Positions 24,781 through 36,099 of a stretch of DNA of 64,000 nt are shown piece after piece (the first letter of the stretch is position 1; each line of letters opens with the position of its first letter). A program made the position numbers and the translations under genes. A model generated the notes under the pieces. That model had not been told where the DNA came from and ran no database searches. It was given only the letters and a program-made list of their open reading frames with translations. This stretch comes from Callaeas wilsoni. Its lineage: Eukaryota; Chordata; Aves; Passeriformes; Callaeidae. The stretch lies in contig VWPU01017526.1 in assembly GCA_013398955.1 (NCBI GenBank), positions 62,001-126,000 of the forward strand. Direction: 5' to 3'.

Positions 24781-26205
24781 AATTAATCAATAATTTCCTT
24801 TGGCACATTCAATACTTGCTCAGGAAATAAAGAGTTCTTTCCATGAAAGCATCTTCCTAGAACACTAAAATTCTACCAGAGCAGGGTGTCTCTTCTCTAG
24901 TCAGTTTTAGAGAGGTTTTTTTGTAGTTCACTTTTCCCAGAAGAAATTCTTCCTTATCTTATGGAAAACGTATGCTGAACAGCAATGCTCTCTTATTTTT
25001 CCTTCTGTACAGAAGATACAGTGAACATACACAGGATCTCTCTTGACTCCAAGTAAATAGTAATATTTGAAGCAACTAATCAAGCAGCATCTTCACTATC
25101 TATAGTAGCAGTATTATCAGCAATAGAAATACAGACAGGCATTTATTGTATTACACAAATGACTAAGTACAAAGCAGGCTGAAATAGGTAGGTAAAGATG
25201 CTCTAACTGTCAGGTAGATTTCAAGCAATTGAGTCAGCAGTCCATCTGGTGCACAGAGTATTTTACTATTTATCATCCCTTTTTCAGTCTTTTTAAACTA
25301 GCAGTTCTGGTCTCATACAAGCTATTCAGGTAAATTGTCTTTAGGTGCAAATTCTTAAAAACTGCTTTCTTTCTGCTGAAAATATAGCATGACTTCCTGG
25401 AAATTCCCAGTACTATATGCAGTGAAGTTAAACTTTGTTGTAGCTTGTACAAAGGTGGTAAAGCACAACTGTCTACAAGAGCGTTGTAGAAAAGCCAAAG
25501 GGTGGAGAAGACAGGGTATTTCCCTCAACTGCCTTCACTCACAGGCTTTACTTACCAGGTAATGTGAAAGTCTCCGAAAGCTCCCTGAACAACTTCCAGG
25601 TGGTTTCAAGGGCAAGGGCTGGCAAGAATAGGCTCAATTTCAGATTAAACTTCTTGCCTCCCTAGCTGTTTGCAGGATCAACAGTAAGCAGTCCTTTATG
25701 ATAATGTCTAAGTAGGACAAACTTCAGAACAAACTGCCTTTGTAAGAAACACATGCTGCAATTACAGCAACAGTTCACCAATAAAAACATTTAGTATGTT
25801 TTGCCATTTGCTAATGCTTTTCATGAATTCCACTGTCATCCCAGGAATGAGACATCTAGCACTAACTATGCATGACAAACCTGAATTGATACAGAAGGAA
25901 ATAGTATCATGCGTCACAGCATCCTCTTCTTTCATCCCCAGGCTTCTGTGCCACACTGCAGCAGCTAAAATAAGCAAGGGCCTAACTGGAATTAAAATCC
26001 GATGAACCAGTTAAACCTAAACAAGCACAGACACATGAACGAATGACCATATGGAGGTAAGGCAGGGCTCATCTCAGCTGCAGCCTCAGTCATGTATGGA
26101 AAACTACAGTAAAAGTATCTTTGGCCTTCATCATTAGGGGTTATTTGTGGTATTTTCAGAGGGACTTTAACTGTAGGAAGAGACAGTATCATTTAAAAAA
26201 ATAGT
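24781..26205. other. Region downstream of GCNT1, nothing recognised
   Basis: AT-rich sequence without a recognisable gene or repeat. Part of it could belong to a longer GCNT1 3' UTR if the polyadenylation signal at 26206 is not used. Confidence 0.4.
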
Positions 26206-26211
26206 TTTATT
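26206..26211 (-). terminator. Candidate GCNT1 polyadenylation signal
   Basis: The plus strand reads TTTATT, that is AATAAA on the minus strand, about 900 bp downstream of the GCNT1 stop codon. A moderately U-rich stretch (TGTCTCTTCC on the minus strand) follows within 30 bp. It would give a 3' UTR covering 26206-27111. Other AATAAA hexamers lie further down, for example near 25142, so the real end could be later. Confidence 0.35.
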
Positions 26212-27111
26212 TTTTCTGTACTTAGTGTTAAAATAATCTCAAATGCAAGTGGACCTTGACAAAAAGCAGAAACCAGCAGTTCCATCAGTAATATTTAGAC
26301 ACTACTGCAGGTCTTTAAGTTTTGAGAAACTGGAGTGATTTTGGATCCAAAAGCAAAACTCCCCATACAGTAAGAAATGTAAAATTACAAATCCAAATCT
26401 CATCAGGCACAAAACTGAAGTTTCCCTGAGAAGATGAAATTACAAACTAGAGTATAAACTTTGTATCACAGTATCAGGGTGCTTTAAGAATACAAAAGAA
26501 ACATTTGAATTCCTTAACACTCCATGCTGAAGACAAAATTTTCACGAGGATTAAGAATTATATATAACAGAACTGCAGCAAACAGATCTAAGTAAAATGG
26601 TAACAGCTGGCTTTGCATATCCCCTTTTGCATAGCTTTTAGATAATTTCTAATGTTATATTCCTGAGATCTTCCAGTACTCAGTATGAAGTGCAGTCCAG
26701 CTGCTTTTTACCCCACTCCTTCATTTTTCTCTTCCAGCTAGCAATACATTCATGGGAAAAAAATTAAGAATAACCATGAACAACATGCATTTTCTAAGCC
26801 TTAAAACAGTTTAACCAAAGGAAATCCATTAATTATACCTTCTAGGTAATAAATATTCCAAATAGCTGGCTTTCCAAAAACTGCTGTCTGATTTTGTACC
26901 TAAAGCTCCAAGCTTCAGCATGCCACAAGGCACACCCAAGACATGTCTTTTCTCCCCTTGTCCAGGGACAAGGCAGGGCATCAGCACCACCACACCAACA
27001 TGGTGAGAGTCATACCCATCATCAGCATCACCACCATTGCTGTAACGTAACGTATTAAAGCACGTCACAGTAGAATATTTGTACCTATGTTTCCTAACAA
27101 GAGCATAAATT

Positions 27112-28392
27112 TCAGTTCTTTTGCAGATACAAAGCTTTGTGCCGCAAATACTCTTCCAAGCATTTCACTGCAAAAGGGTCAACATCGGTGTCAAACTTAT
27201 TAGCAAATAAGTGGTGGTTTCGCAGCATCCAGTTCAAGTCTCCTACTCCAAAAACACAGACAGAGCGAATGTGAACTCCACTGCACGGTGGGTAGGGTGC
27301 ACCTTTGGACACGTCACCTTCAAGGTACTGCCACTTGACAAACCTGGCCAGTGCATTCATGTCAGAAACGTCGTACTTGTCACTGGAAGAAAATGCACCT
27401 GGGACTTCAGGGATTCTCTGAATTGTTGCCCACAGGTACTCATCTGGGCTGTAAGTATCTTTCGCCCACTCAATGAACTTAAGTATTTCGCTGTTTTCTA
27501 GGACATATTCTACAAAGCTTCTGCTAACTACAAAATAGGCACTGCCAGAAAAAACTGGAATACTGAGAGGTGGTAGTTGTTTGTCTATGCCTGTGTTCTT
27601 TATTTTACCATCAATAATCTCATGGTGTTTTTTCCACCTTACTTCTTTATAAACAGGCATTTTTTCTGTTTCCAAGCTGTTTTCACCCTTAAGGGCTTTT
27701 AATTTCTCTACTATTTCCTGGTTGGTCTTTATAGGAAAGTCCATACCACATAGGTTTATTAGGTATTTCCAGTTTGAACTTCTTCTGTAGAGATCTTTCA
27801 TGCAGTTAATGTCTGCCTGCACTCTGCTCCATGAAGCATATACCACACTCTCTAACTGGCTGGAAATAAAGACATTATCAAAACATGAAACTATTCCCTT
27901 CACAGCAGCAAAAAAGGATTCTGGAGATTTTTTGTCTACATGAATGCAGTAAAAATTCTGTGGCGCATAGATTGATCTTAGAAGCCTATCAAGCATCTCA
28001 ATTTTGTGATAAACCACTATTGAGTAAGCAATTGGAAATTCTGCTTCTTCATTGCTGAGAGGTTCCATAATGTACTTCCTAGTCTTGGTGAAGGAGGCAC
28101 AGTCTGCAGTCATGTTAATATAATCATCTGTTGTTAGTCTGGGGCGTTTCTTAAATGACACTGATAATGCCTCAAGCTGTACCTTTTGTATTTCTTCTAT
28201 ATCCCCCTCAATAATCTTGGTGCAGTTAACATTGCTAATTGGATCTTCTTTTGTTAGCTCCAGATGTCTCCGATTTAAGAAGTCTTCTTTCTGGCTAACT
28301 TTCAAAACTGAAATTATTACTAAAATAAGAGATAGACACAAGAAAAGCCTGAAGCGCAAGTTGTGGCAAACCCGTAATTTCCTCTTCAGCAT
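27112..28392 (-). CDS. GCNT1: Core 2 beta-1,6-N-acetylglucosaminyltransferase
   Basis: The enzyme transfers GlcNAc from UDP-GlcNAc to the GalNAc of core 1 O-glycans in the Golgi, making core 2 branches that carry, for example, selectin ligands. The frame encodes 426 residues, two fewer than human, in one uninterrupted exon as in mammals. It is a type II membrane protein: a short basic N-terminus, a membrane anchor at about residues 14-30, a stem, then a GT14 catalytic domain from about 120 onwards. All nine family cysteines are present (57, 98, 149, 170, 197, 215, 370, 379, 411), each two less than in the mouse enzyme, so the four disulfides and the one free cysteine should be conserved. The catalytic glutamate is E318 in SPDEYLW. 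R376 and K399 match the residues that bind the UDP phosphates. N-glycosylation sharing the mammalian pattern is expected at N56 and N93. The start has a purine at -3 and follows a splice acceptor. Identification is secure. Confidence 0.98.
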   Translation of the reverse strand: MLKRKLRVCHNLRFRLFLCLSLILVIISVLKVSQKEDFLNRRHLELTKEDPISNVNCTKIIEGDIEEIQKVQLEALSVSFKKRPRLTTDDYINMTADCASFTKTRKYIMEPLSNEEAEFPIAYSIVVYHKIEMLDRLLRSIYAPQNFYCIHVDKKSPESFFAAVKGIVSCFDNVFISSQLESVVYASWSRVQADINCMKDLYRRSSNWKYLINLCGMDFPIKTNQEIVEKLKALKGENSLETEKMPVYKEVRWKKHHEIIDGKIKNTGIDKQLPPLSIPVFSGSAYFVVSRSFVEYVLENSEILKFIEWAKDTYSPDEYLWATIQRIPEVPGAFSSSDKYDVSDMNALARFVKWQYLEGDVSKGAPYPPCSGVHIRSVCVFGVGDLNWMLRNHHLFANKFDTDVDPFAVKCLEEYLRHKALYLQKN

Positions 28393-28420
28393 TTCAAATA
28401 CCAGGTATCTTTGCAGGGCT
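28393..28420 (-). other. GCNT1: 5' UTR piece and splice acceptor of the GCNT1 coding exon
   Basis: On the minus strand a pyrimidine tract (TTTTTTTGTTTAG) ends 26 bases before the ATG, giving an acceptor AG at 28420-28419 and an exon that starts at 28418. Mammalian GCNT1 also carries its whole coding sequence on the last exon, preceded by non-coding 5' exons, so this arrangement is expected. The acceptor is read from sequence only; transcript data would settle it. Confidence 0.5.
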
Positions 28421-31400
28421 AAACAAAAAAATGTCCTCTTCTCTGTTCATATGAGCTTCAACAACTTCTGCAAAGAACCTTGTGTTTCTCAGGAATTTGG
28501 CAAGTTTTTCAGGGAAATGGAAGGAAGAATCCTAAAATAAAATGGAATATGACTGTCATTCTTAGATGAAAAGGTTTTTTAAAAAAATCAGTGATTAATA
28601 ATTACATTGTTATTTAATGACAGTAAAAATCTGATAGTTCAGCCAAAAACATTCCGTTGAAAATTAAAAATTAACAAATAAAATTTTTATAGAAAAACAC
28701 TGGGAGAAGTAGACAGTTTTCACGAAACACATTCCACGCTACTAATGCTACAAACCAAAGTTCAGTGAGAAAACAGAGCTCATTCAGCTGCATCTAAAAC
28801 AAAACTGAAGTCAGATAGATTACTGAGAAGCAAGTATTTCTTCTTAATTCATGCTTCAGAGCTTGACAAGAATGTTTAATACTCACTTCAGGGTTGACAT
28901 GGATTTCTTTATCATTAAAACTTACCACTCACTTCCTGGATGGTAGTCATGCTTTAGTTCTCACTGGCAAAGAAGTCCCTGCAGCCTTTCAAGATTTTTA
29001 TGTGAGATAGTCTCTTCAACATCCTGCATATGAGCTTAGAAATACCACCAGGAAAGAGCTGATGAGAAGGGCGAGAAAAGAAAGTTATTATAGCAGGGCA
29101 CCTCAATTTTCAGAGTTGTGAGAAAAACTGTTACTGAATTGCTGAAATAGCTTTATAAGGTAAGAGGCAATACTTACGACCTCTATCTCAAGCTGATTTG
29201 TATCAAGTGCAAGTGCACAAATCTAAGTGCACAGCAGTGTTGTATTACCATCAATTAAACACATTTGTTTTTATGATTCAGCAATTGCTTTCATGTGGAG
29301 ATAGATATGCTGCAATGCTGGGTTGCAACAAGATTTTTTTATTTTCTAACCCTACTGCACAAGCACTAGATAATTTTTGCTTGTTAGTTCCATTACTCTT
29401 TAAACACCTTTTTTCTGTTTCAGTACTCTGTGAACAGAATCACTGCAGTTATGCAGTGGCTACAGCTGTAGCTGTTGAGAAAACTGCATTCTAGAACTGT
29501 ATTGCAGAACTGGGTGTCTTTTTTTTTTTTTTTTGAAAGTATTATCTCATGCAGGTAAATTGATCAAGAACAGGATATCCTTAAGTTACTTAGATTGCTA
29601 CGCAAATGCCATTTCTAATCACAAATTCACTGGCTGATAATTTAGCACAGGTTTGAATTTCAAACCAGCCTCTAATTGCAAAAGCCCACACAGTTTACAA
29701 AGAATGCCTTCCAAAATGTGAATCTGTAAGTTTATGAAATATAAAATATTTGAGAGATATAGGGCTCCTTACATTTTTACTACTTTCAAGAAAAAAGATA
29801 GTGCCTCAGAATAACTTTTTGAATAGCTGTAAGCAGAACAGCTACTCAGAAAAACTGGTAAGAAACTCCGTTTAAGAAAAATAAGTGTGTACTGTGTTCA
29901 CTCCCGTGTTTTGCTGTATGCTGTTCAGCATAAGAATTTCCAGAATGCACATCTCAGAATAGGTGCATTTAAGAAACTGAGGCATGGCATCACAGAGTTT
30001 TTTTTGTTAGTAATGCTGCCCGCGATGCACTACACATTGCATCCACCACTTTGCCCATGGCACTGCAAACGGACTGGGGGAATGCAGCAAGTGGGAGGAA
30101 GGTGTGGATCACTGCACAAATGTCTAGCACAGCTGTGAGAATTAGCAATTTTTTAAGGAAGCACTATCGTCAAGTATTTTGTATTTCAAGCCAGCAACAG
30201 GCAGAGACCACAAACTAGACACAAATTTGTGACTAACAGCATTATATAAATGTCTTATTTATACTAAAGTGTACTTTGTTTTCAGAATTACAATTTTAAT
30301 TATTTTATCCTGCATTTCTCTTTTATCTTAAGGAAGGCAGATATTTGTTCACATTATGTTTTAGGTGTACAGTGAAATCAAACTGGAAGAAAATTTAAAT
30401 TTTAAAACTTAAGGAAAGTAGCCCAGTGAGCTAGCACGCAATTACAGCTGAAAGCACACAGAGGTAAATTTTAAGAATGAGGTCTTACACTTTGAATAAA
30501 AAAAAACTTTAAAAGGAAAATTCCAAAATTCTGGCTTTCAGTTTGCAATGTGACATCGAACACAATAACATAATTTAGAACATGTTTTAACATGCTTTGT
30601 AACTTATCACACACTTTTGTATTTGACGTCCTGCTTGTTTTCACTAGTAGATCTAATCCACTAAAAATAATATTCATCACATATTAAATTAACAAAGGAA
30701 GGAGACTAAATATATGATAGTGTCCATTTAGTATATATTTTCACAGGCTGAAGCTTGTGAAACTGGTTAACCTTCAATTACTGTATTCTGCCTACGAAGC
30801 TAAAAATTAAGACATTTCTAGAACTTAAAGTGTACTTCAAATACAGTTATATTTGTGATACTTTAGCTGACAGACATTGGAATACTTTCTTTAGGCTGTT
30901 AGCACTATGATTTGATCCTAGTTTTTATAGGAGCACTAGCATTGAGAAGTAACACACACTCAAGAAGATTACCAACTTGTCACTGTTCCAGTGGAGGAAG
31001 ACAGTCTTAATTGAAAGTGACCATGGCAGTCTTCGCCTTCTAAAATTTTCAAAGAATAAAGCTTGCTAAGAAGTCTTTCCTGCTCCCATTGTAGAATAAA
31101 ACTTAGCTGAGTGCAGGATAAAGAATCCCTTACAGAAAGACCCTGTATACCCAGCTGGGTGCAATTCCTCTATTGTTCAGGGCTCAGAATAGTCAGACCC
31201 AGCATATTCACTATACTAAAATGAGAGGTCTGCAAACATTTACACATTAACATGGCTCTTATCTCTAGGTGGACTTTTTTTCCCTGCAAATTTCTCTCAC
31301 TGACATGCTGTGTCCTCAGACCAATTTTAACAATAAGTTACTATTTGTTCACGCTCACAATTTCAAAGTCCTAAAATCTGATCATATCCCACTCACAAAA

Positions 31401-31959
31401 GCTGATCTTTATAGGGTAAGATTTGTTACCTTTCATCTAATAATACACCTAATACACTTACTGAGCCTATAACACTCATCAATATAGTGTCAGACTGCAT
31501 TCAGTAAAGTTTTTAACATCAGTAAAGCTTTAGCTCTGCATAGCCTTAGTGTGCATGCTAGAGAACTACCCTACTGGAGGCAGCACTTTGCACTGTGGCA
31601 GAGCTGGAGGGAGGTTTGCACAACTACGGAGAAAATGCTTTATTTGGCAGCCTTCGTCTTGCTCTCAACTGAAATTCAGTTGCAGAAGTTACATACCTGA
31701 CCCACTTCCTTTTTTTACTGTTTTCTCCTCAAGTCAAAAATCTGTATTTCTGAAGCAGTTGTCATTAAAAGGGGAAACTTACAGCAGTTGCTGGTAGCTG
31801 GGGGAGTTAGTACAAAGGCTGACTTAGCCATCCACTTCCCTCTTTCCTGACAAATTCTTTACTGCTGTACACAAACTGTATGGTATGACTAAACAAAACC
31901 AAGATAATTTTAGCTTGATTTCTAGCGAGCACAAAATCCCACAAGAAACCCTCAAAATC
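28421..31959 (-). other. Probable GCNT1 5' intron, left part
   Basis: AT-rich sequence with no coding signature. If GCNT1 starts at the CpG island near 36.1-36.9 kb, all of this is intron. A run of 16 T lies at about 29519-29534. No recognisable repeat was found. Confidence 0.4.
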
Positions 31960-32160
31960 TCCAAACAAATAAACAAGCAACAACAACTACAACAAAAAAA
32001 ACCCCCATAACAACAAAAAACCCACCTCCCCAAAAAAAAGAAAAAAAAAGAAAAAAACAACAAACTAAAAAAAAGCCCCCAACAAAACCAACCAAGGAAA
32101 ACCCAAAACACAGCAAACAAACAAACAAACAAACAAAACCCAAACACACCCACCAAAGAA
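31960..32160 (-). repeat. A/C-rich low-complexity tract (T/G-rich on minus strand)
   Basis: The plus strand is almost only A and C, with irregular AAC, AAAC and ACCC units and (AAAC)n near 32110-32135. The minus strand, the presumed sense strand of GCNT1, is therefore T/G-rich. The open frames of 65-190 residues here are products of composition. It directly precedes the GC-rich minisatellite region. Confidence 0.85.
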
Positions 32161-32298
32161 AACACTTTTACAGTAGTATACCACAGCTTGGAGGGAGACC
32201 TAAGCTGGCACGGAGGTTTTGTGCCGACAGGCTGGACTGGAGCTGCTGGTCCTACCAGCGAGGATGCTTGCGAGCGTGCAGAGCCAGCAGGGCACCGC

Positions 32299-32768
32299 GA
32301 CCCCAGCAGCCTGGACACGAGCCTCTGGCCATGGGCACACCCAGCCTCTAAGCCGCGACCCCAGCAGCCTGGCCACCAGCCTCTGCCCATGGGCACACAC
32401 AGCCTCTAGGGCCGAGACCCCAGCAGCCTGGACACCAGCCGCAGACCATGGGCACACACAGCCTCTAGGGCCGAGACCCCAGCAGCCTGGACACCAGCCT
32501 CGGGCCATGGGCACACACAGCCTCTAAGCCGCGACCCCAGCAGCCTGGACGCCAGCCTCTGGCCATGGGCACACACCGCCTCTGCGGCCGCGACCCCAGC
32601 AGCCTGGACACCAGCCTCTGGCCATGGGCACACACAGCCTCTGCGGCCGCGACCCCAGCAGCCTGGACACCAGCCTCTGGCCATGGGCACACACAGCCTC
32701 TGCGGCCGCGACCCCAGCAGCCTGGACACCAGCCTCTGGCCATGGGCACACACAGCCTCTGCGGCCGC
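32299..32768. repeat. 59-bp GC-rich minisatellite, eight units
   Basis: Eight tandem units start at 32299, 32357, 32416, 32475, 32533, 32592, 32651 and 32710. Each is 58 or 59 bp and runs from GACCCCAGCAGCCTGG through CCATGGGCACACACAGCCTC to a variable junction. The last three units are identical base for base and end GCGGCCGC. The first four are more diverged, with junctions TAAGCCGC or TAGGGCCGA. This gradient suggests recent expansion at the right end, so length polymorphism is likely. Because 59 is not a multiple of three, open frames run through it on both strands in several frames. These should not be read as proteins. Confidence 0.95.
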
Positions 32769-32774
32769 ACCGTG

Positions 32775-32795
32775 CTGCTGCTGCTGCTGCTGCTG
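32775..32795. repeat. (CTG)7 trinucleotide run
   Basis: Seven perfect CTG units lie six bases after the last minisatellite unit. On the minus strand this is CAG. Confidence 0.9.
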
Positions 32796-32799
32796 GAAG

Positions 32800-35640
32800 G
32801 AGCGACCCCGCTCCCACCTCTGCCGCCCACACAGCGGGCCAGGAGGAGTGCAGCAACAGACCCAACCAGAGGGCCTCTGGGGAGCTCTCCAGCCAGCGGG
32901 GCCACAAAGATGGATTTGCTGGCAAGGCCTAACATTTTACGAAGGCATATCCAGAATGCTTCAAAGCACACACATCCTGTAGTTACTACAATTACCATCT
33001 TTCCATTCAGATTCAATTATGCAGAACATTCATTCTGATGAGGAAGTGATTTTTAAAGCAGTAAGCAGCTTGCATAAACACAAACATGCAAAGACAGACT
33101 GTGTGGACTGCAGTGTCATCTGCAAAGATCTGCCAGACACAGAAGTCATTTACTCAGCTTTCCACCACACCAAGCAGAAGAATCTTGAAAGTAGATATGC
33201 CTGTAAATAAATCAAAGAACTTGTATTTGTTCTGTTAGGTAGTATTGAGCCTTGAGTCTTAGGGAAAATGAGAACTGGTCATAAGTTGCGTAGCTGGCCT
33301 TACCACGAGCCTTTATGGGACCCTTAATTTTGAAATCATATGCAGCAGGGTTTCATGTGGGCACAGTTATCTGCAATTGACAACACGTTGTAGGAGTAGG
33401 TGCTTTTCCTTCAGAGGTGCTTAAGAAAATAATAAAAAAAGGGAAGATACACTCCCTTTTTACGGAAAACACCCAGCACATTTATAGTCCTTTGTTAACT
33501 TGGAAGACAGCTTTAAACAAAACTCCACAAGTGACTAGTACTGCTACATCCACCACTACATGGAAATTAAATACCGAGAGTAGCTAAAAGTAGACAGCTG
33601 CTATTTCAGAGCTAAAAAAAAGATGAAAATAAATTCAAACCTCCAGGTTATTTGAACATCTTATATTCAAGTGTTAGGAATCTAACACACTAAGTATTTT
33701 TGTTTCAAAAAATGAGTAAAACTCACATGAACATACACTCTCTGTAGATTGTAAATTGAAAAAGCAGTTAAGTTTTACTAGCCTTTCTAGTACTCTCTTA
33801 CACTACTGTATCACGTAAATCTTCTGCAGAACAGCTCAAAGCCTGACTGCTATTTGCAATCTTGTCTGCCCTTGGAGGCCCCATAGATAGAGCTAACAGT
33901 AAGAAATTTCAACTAAGGAGAGTAAAGGTGTTATGGCAAAGTCATTCAGTGACCAGTTCCTACCTCAAGAAGTCTGCGACTCTTAGTATTGACAAAAAGA
34001 TGTTTTACCTCAAGGTTACTAACACTGAAAGTACAGACAAATCACAAAACAAAAAATCATGGAATATTTAAACTAATGTTGGCCAATTTAACACACTGTA
34101 GAACTGCCCGGAGTTCCTCAAGGTAATTTGTACGCTTTGGTTACTTCAAGGTAAAATGCACACCTAGTTTTTTCACATTATTCTAAAGTAGGACCTATAG
34201 TACCGCCAGGAAGAGAGCCATTGCTGCACTCCTCACACCCACACAAAAAATTTTGCTCATTGCTGCCTTGTGACAATGCTGTATTTCATAACAGGACACA
34301 CTGGCAGGAAAGGTAATCCATAAAACCAGAAGGAAGGCGAAAGGAAGAGGCTGTCAAATTTTTGAGCACTTGGATCCCTCTTCAAGCACGACATATAAAA
34401 TATTCTGAGGAGATTTTCTTTAGCCCTATGGAGAAGCAAGCATTTTAAAGCCATACCTACAGTTACAGTTCATCAGAGAGCTAAAGAATCATCACTGAAC
34501 TTCCTAAGACATTCTATCACAGTTTTCCAAGATGAGGTTTCTATTTGTTTTATTAAGTTCCTCTAATAGCACCACAATTATCCCATGTACAATAATGCCG
34601 CACACTGCAAAAAGTGGTGTCTCTGGAGCTATGAAGTAAACCTAACAGTGAAAGTTACCTCAGTTGTAGTACTGGGCATGCTACATTTCTGTGGCACTAC
34701 CTTTTTTCACCTTTCCTAAGACAGAATTCCATGCTGATAAAGTCAGGTGTTTTCCAGTTTCAGGAGCTTATGAAGCAGAGTAAAGGGAGAACTTTTGAAT
34801 TATGTTGAAATCCAAAGCAAAACGGAGAGGGATTACTAAAAAGCCAAAATTAAATCTTCCAATAAGACTAGCAATGGGGTTTCCAATGTGGAAACAAAAT
34901 TGGAGAGCAGGACTTTGCTTAGTAAACATAGTATTTTCAGCAAATAGACTGTAAATCTTTAGCTTGTATGTTTGCCTTGCATTTGGTTTATGTCAGAAAA
35001 AAAGGCAGACTTGGCAAAGGTATTCATCAGGTTTTTTAGAGGCTTTTGGCTCTTCTGGCCTCAGGAAGTGAGTATTATCCCAGACAATTCAGATTTCACA
35101 GGAAAGGCATTATGCTGGTAACTGGTATACACTATAGGCAGAATAGCTAATCATTTAGGAGAGAAAATACAAGTAGTATTTTCTTTTGTATACATCAACT
35201 TTCAAAAGCAACATAAGTGAACTCCAACTTGAGCTACAAATACTGCACTATTTTTCACAAGGATTTTCAAGTTGAAGTTGATAGACAGAAAAGCTAGATT
35301 TGTCCCCTCTTCTCTCACTACGATTTCTGACTCTCATTCTTGCCAGCTCTGTGGTCATATACCTCATATTCCATTAAAAATGAAATTTAAAATAGCAGAC
35401 TCCAAAATGGCAATTCCCTCCTGCTGCCACTCCTCCTCTTTCCCACAAAGAAGTCTACTTTTCTGAGTAACTGAACTTTACTGAAAGAAGGCAAAGTGCC
35501 AGAGCATAACTGAGTCTCCTGTCAGGCTTCTTTCTCAGTCCTCTCACCCAACCTGGGCCACAGAAAACTATTTACAACCTTCTAAACAGCATTTTTTATT
35601 CTGACGAGAAAAAAGTTTCTTCAGAGTTTTCCCAGTTCCA
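32800..35640 (-). other. Probable GCNT1 5' intron, right part
   Basis: The first 130 bp are GC-rich flank of the minisatellite; the remainder is AT-rich. No exon or known repeat was recognised. Confidence 0.4.
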
Positions 35641-35879
35641 GTGAGTTTAAAAGAGAGAGAGAAAAAAAGAAAAGCACCACAACTACGACCACAACACCTC
35701 AGGAGCATCAGATGTGCCCTGAACGCTGTTAGCGGTAACAGATTTCACACCAAGCCAACACCCCCCCACGGAGGGCAACAGTCCGCCCCGGGCTCCCTGC
35801 ATGCACTGCCGCGGGAAAACGCAAACGGAGGATGGGGAGACAGACAGACACACAGAACATGGGGAAACAAAACAAACTA

Positions 35880-36091
35880 AGGAAAAAGAGGTGTAGAGGG
35901 GGAAAAGCACGGAAAGAAAGAGAAAATGGAAATGAGAAGAAAAGGAGAAGAAAGAGGCAAAAGGTCACGAGTGGAACCAAAAAGGAGAGAAGGAAAAAAG
36001 GGAGGGGAAAAGGAGGGGGAGAGAGAGGGAAAGGGGGGAGGAAAGAAAAAGAGATGGGGGAAAAAAGAAGGAAAGAAGGGGGGGAAAAGGA
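35880..36091 (+). repeat. Polypurine tract beside a CpG island
   Basis: About 210 bp are nearly all A and G on the plus strand. The run 35979-36054 (76 nt) has no pyrimidine. After a single T, 36056-36091 is again pure purine. The minus strand is the matching polypyrimidine strand. The tract abuts the CpG island at 36100. Homopurine-homopyrimidine DNA of this length can form intramolecular triplexes. The open frames of more than 200 residues that cross it are artefacts of stop-codon-poor sequence. Confidence 0.9.
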
Positions 36092-36099
36092 CAGAGGCA

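Noticed and set aside
1..26205. PRUNE2 terminal exons downstream of GCNT1
   Set aside because: Expected from mammalian gene order on the plus strand, but no BCH-domain exon could be recognised. The gene probably lies beyond the window.
27211..27501. 96-codon plus-strand open frame inside GCNT1
   Set aside because: Antisense shadow of the conserved GCNT1 frame, with no independent signature.
32299..32768. CRISPR-like array
   Set aside because: The units are contiguous and near-identical with no unique spacers, and the genome is a bird's. It is a minisatellite.
32200..33038. Minisatellite reading frames as a repeat protein
   Set aside because: The unit is 59 bp, so the frame rotates, and both strands are open to a similar extent. 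No start context or flanking exon supports translation.
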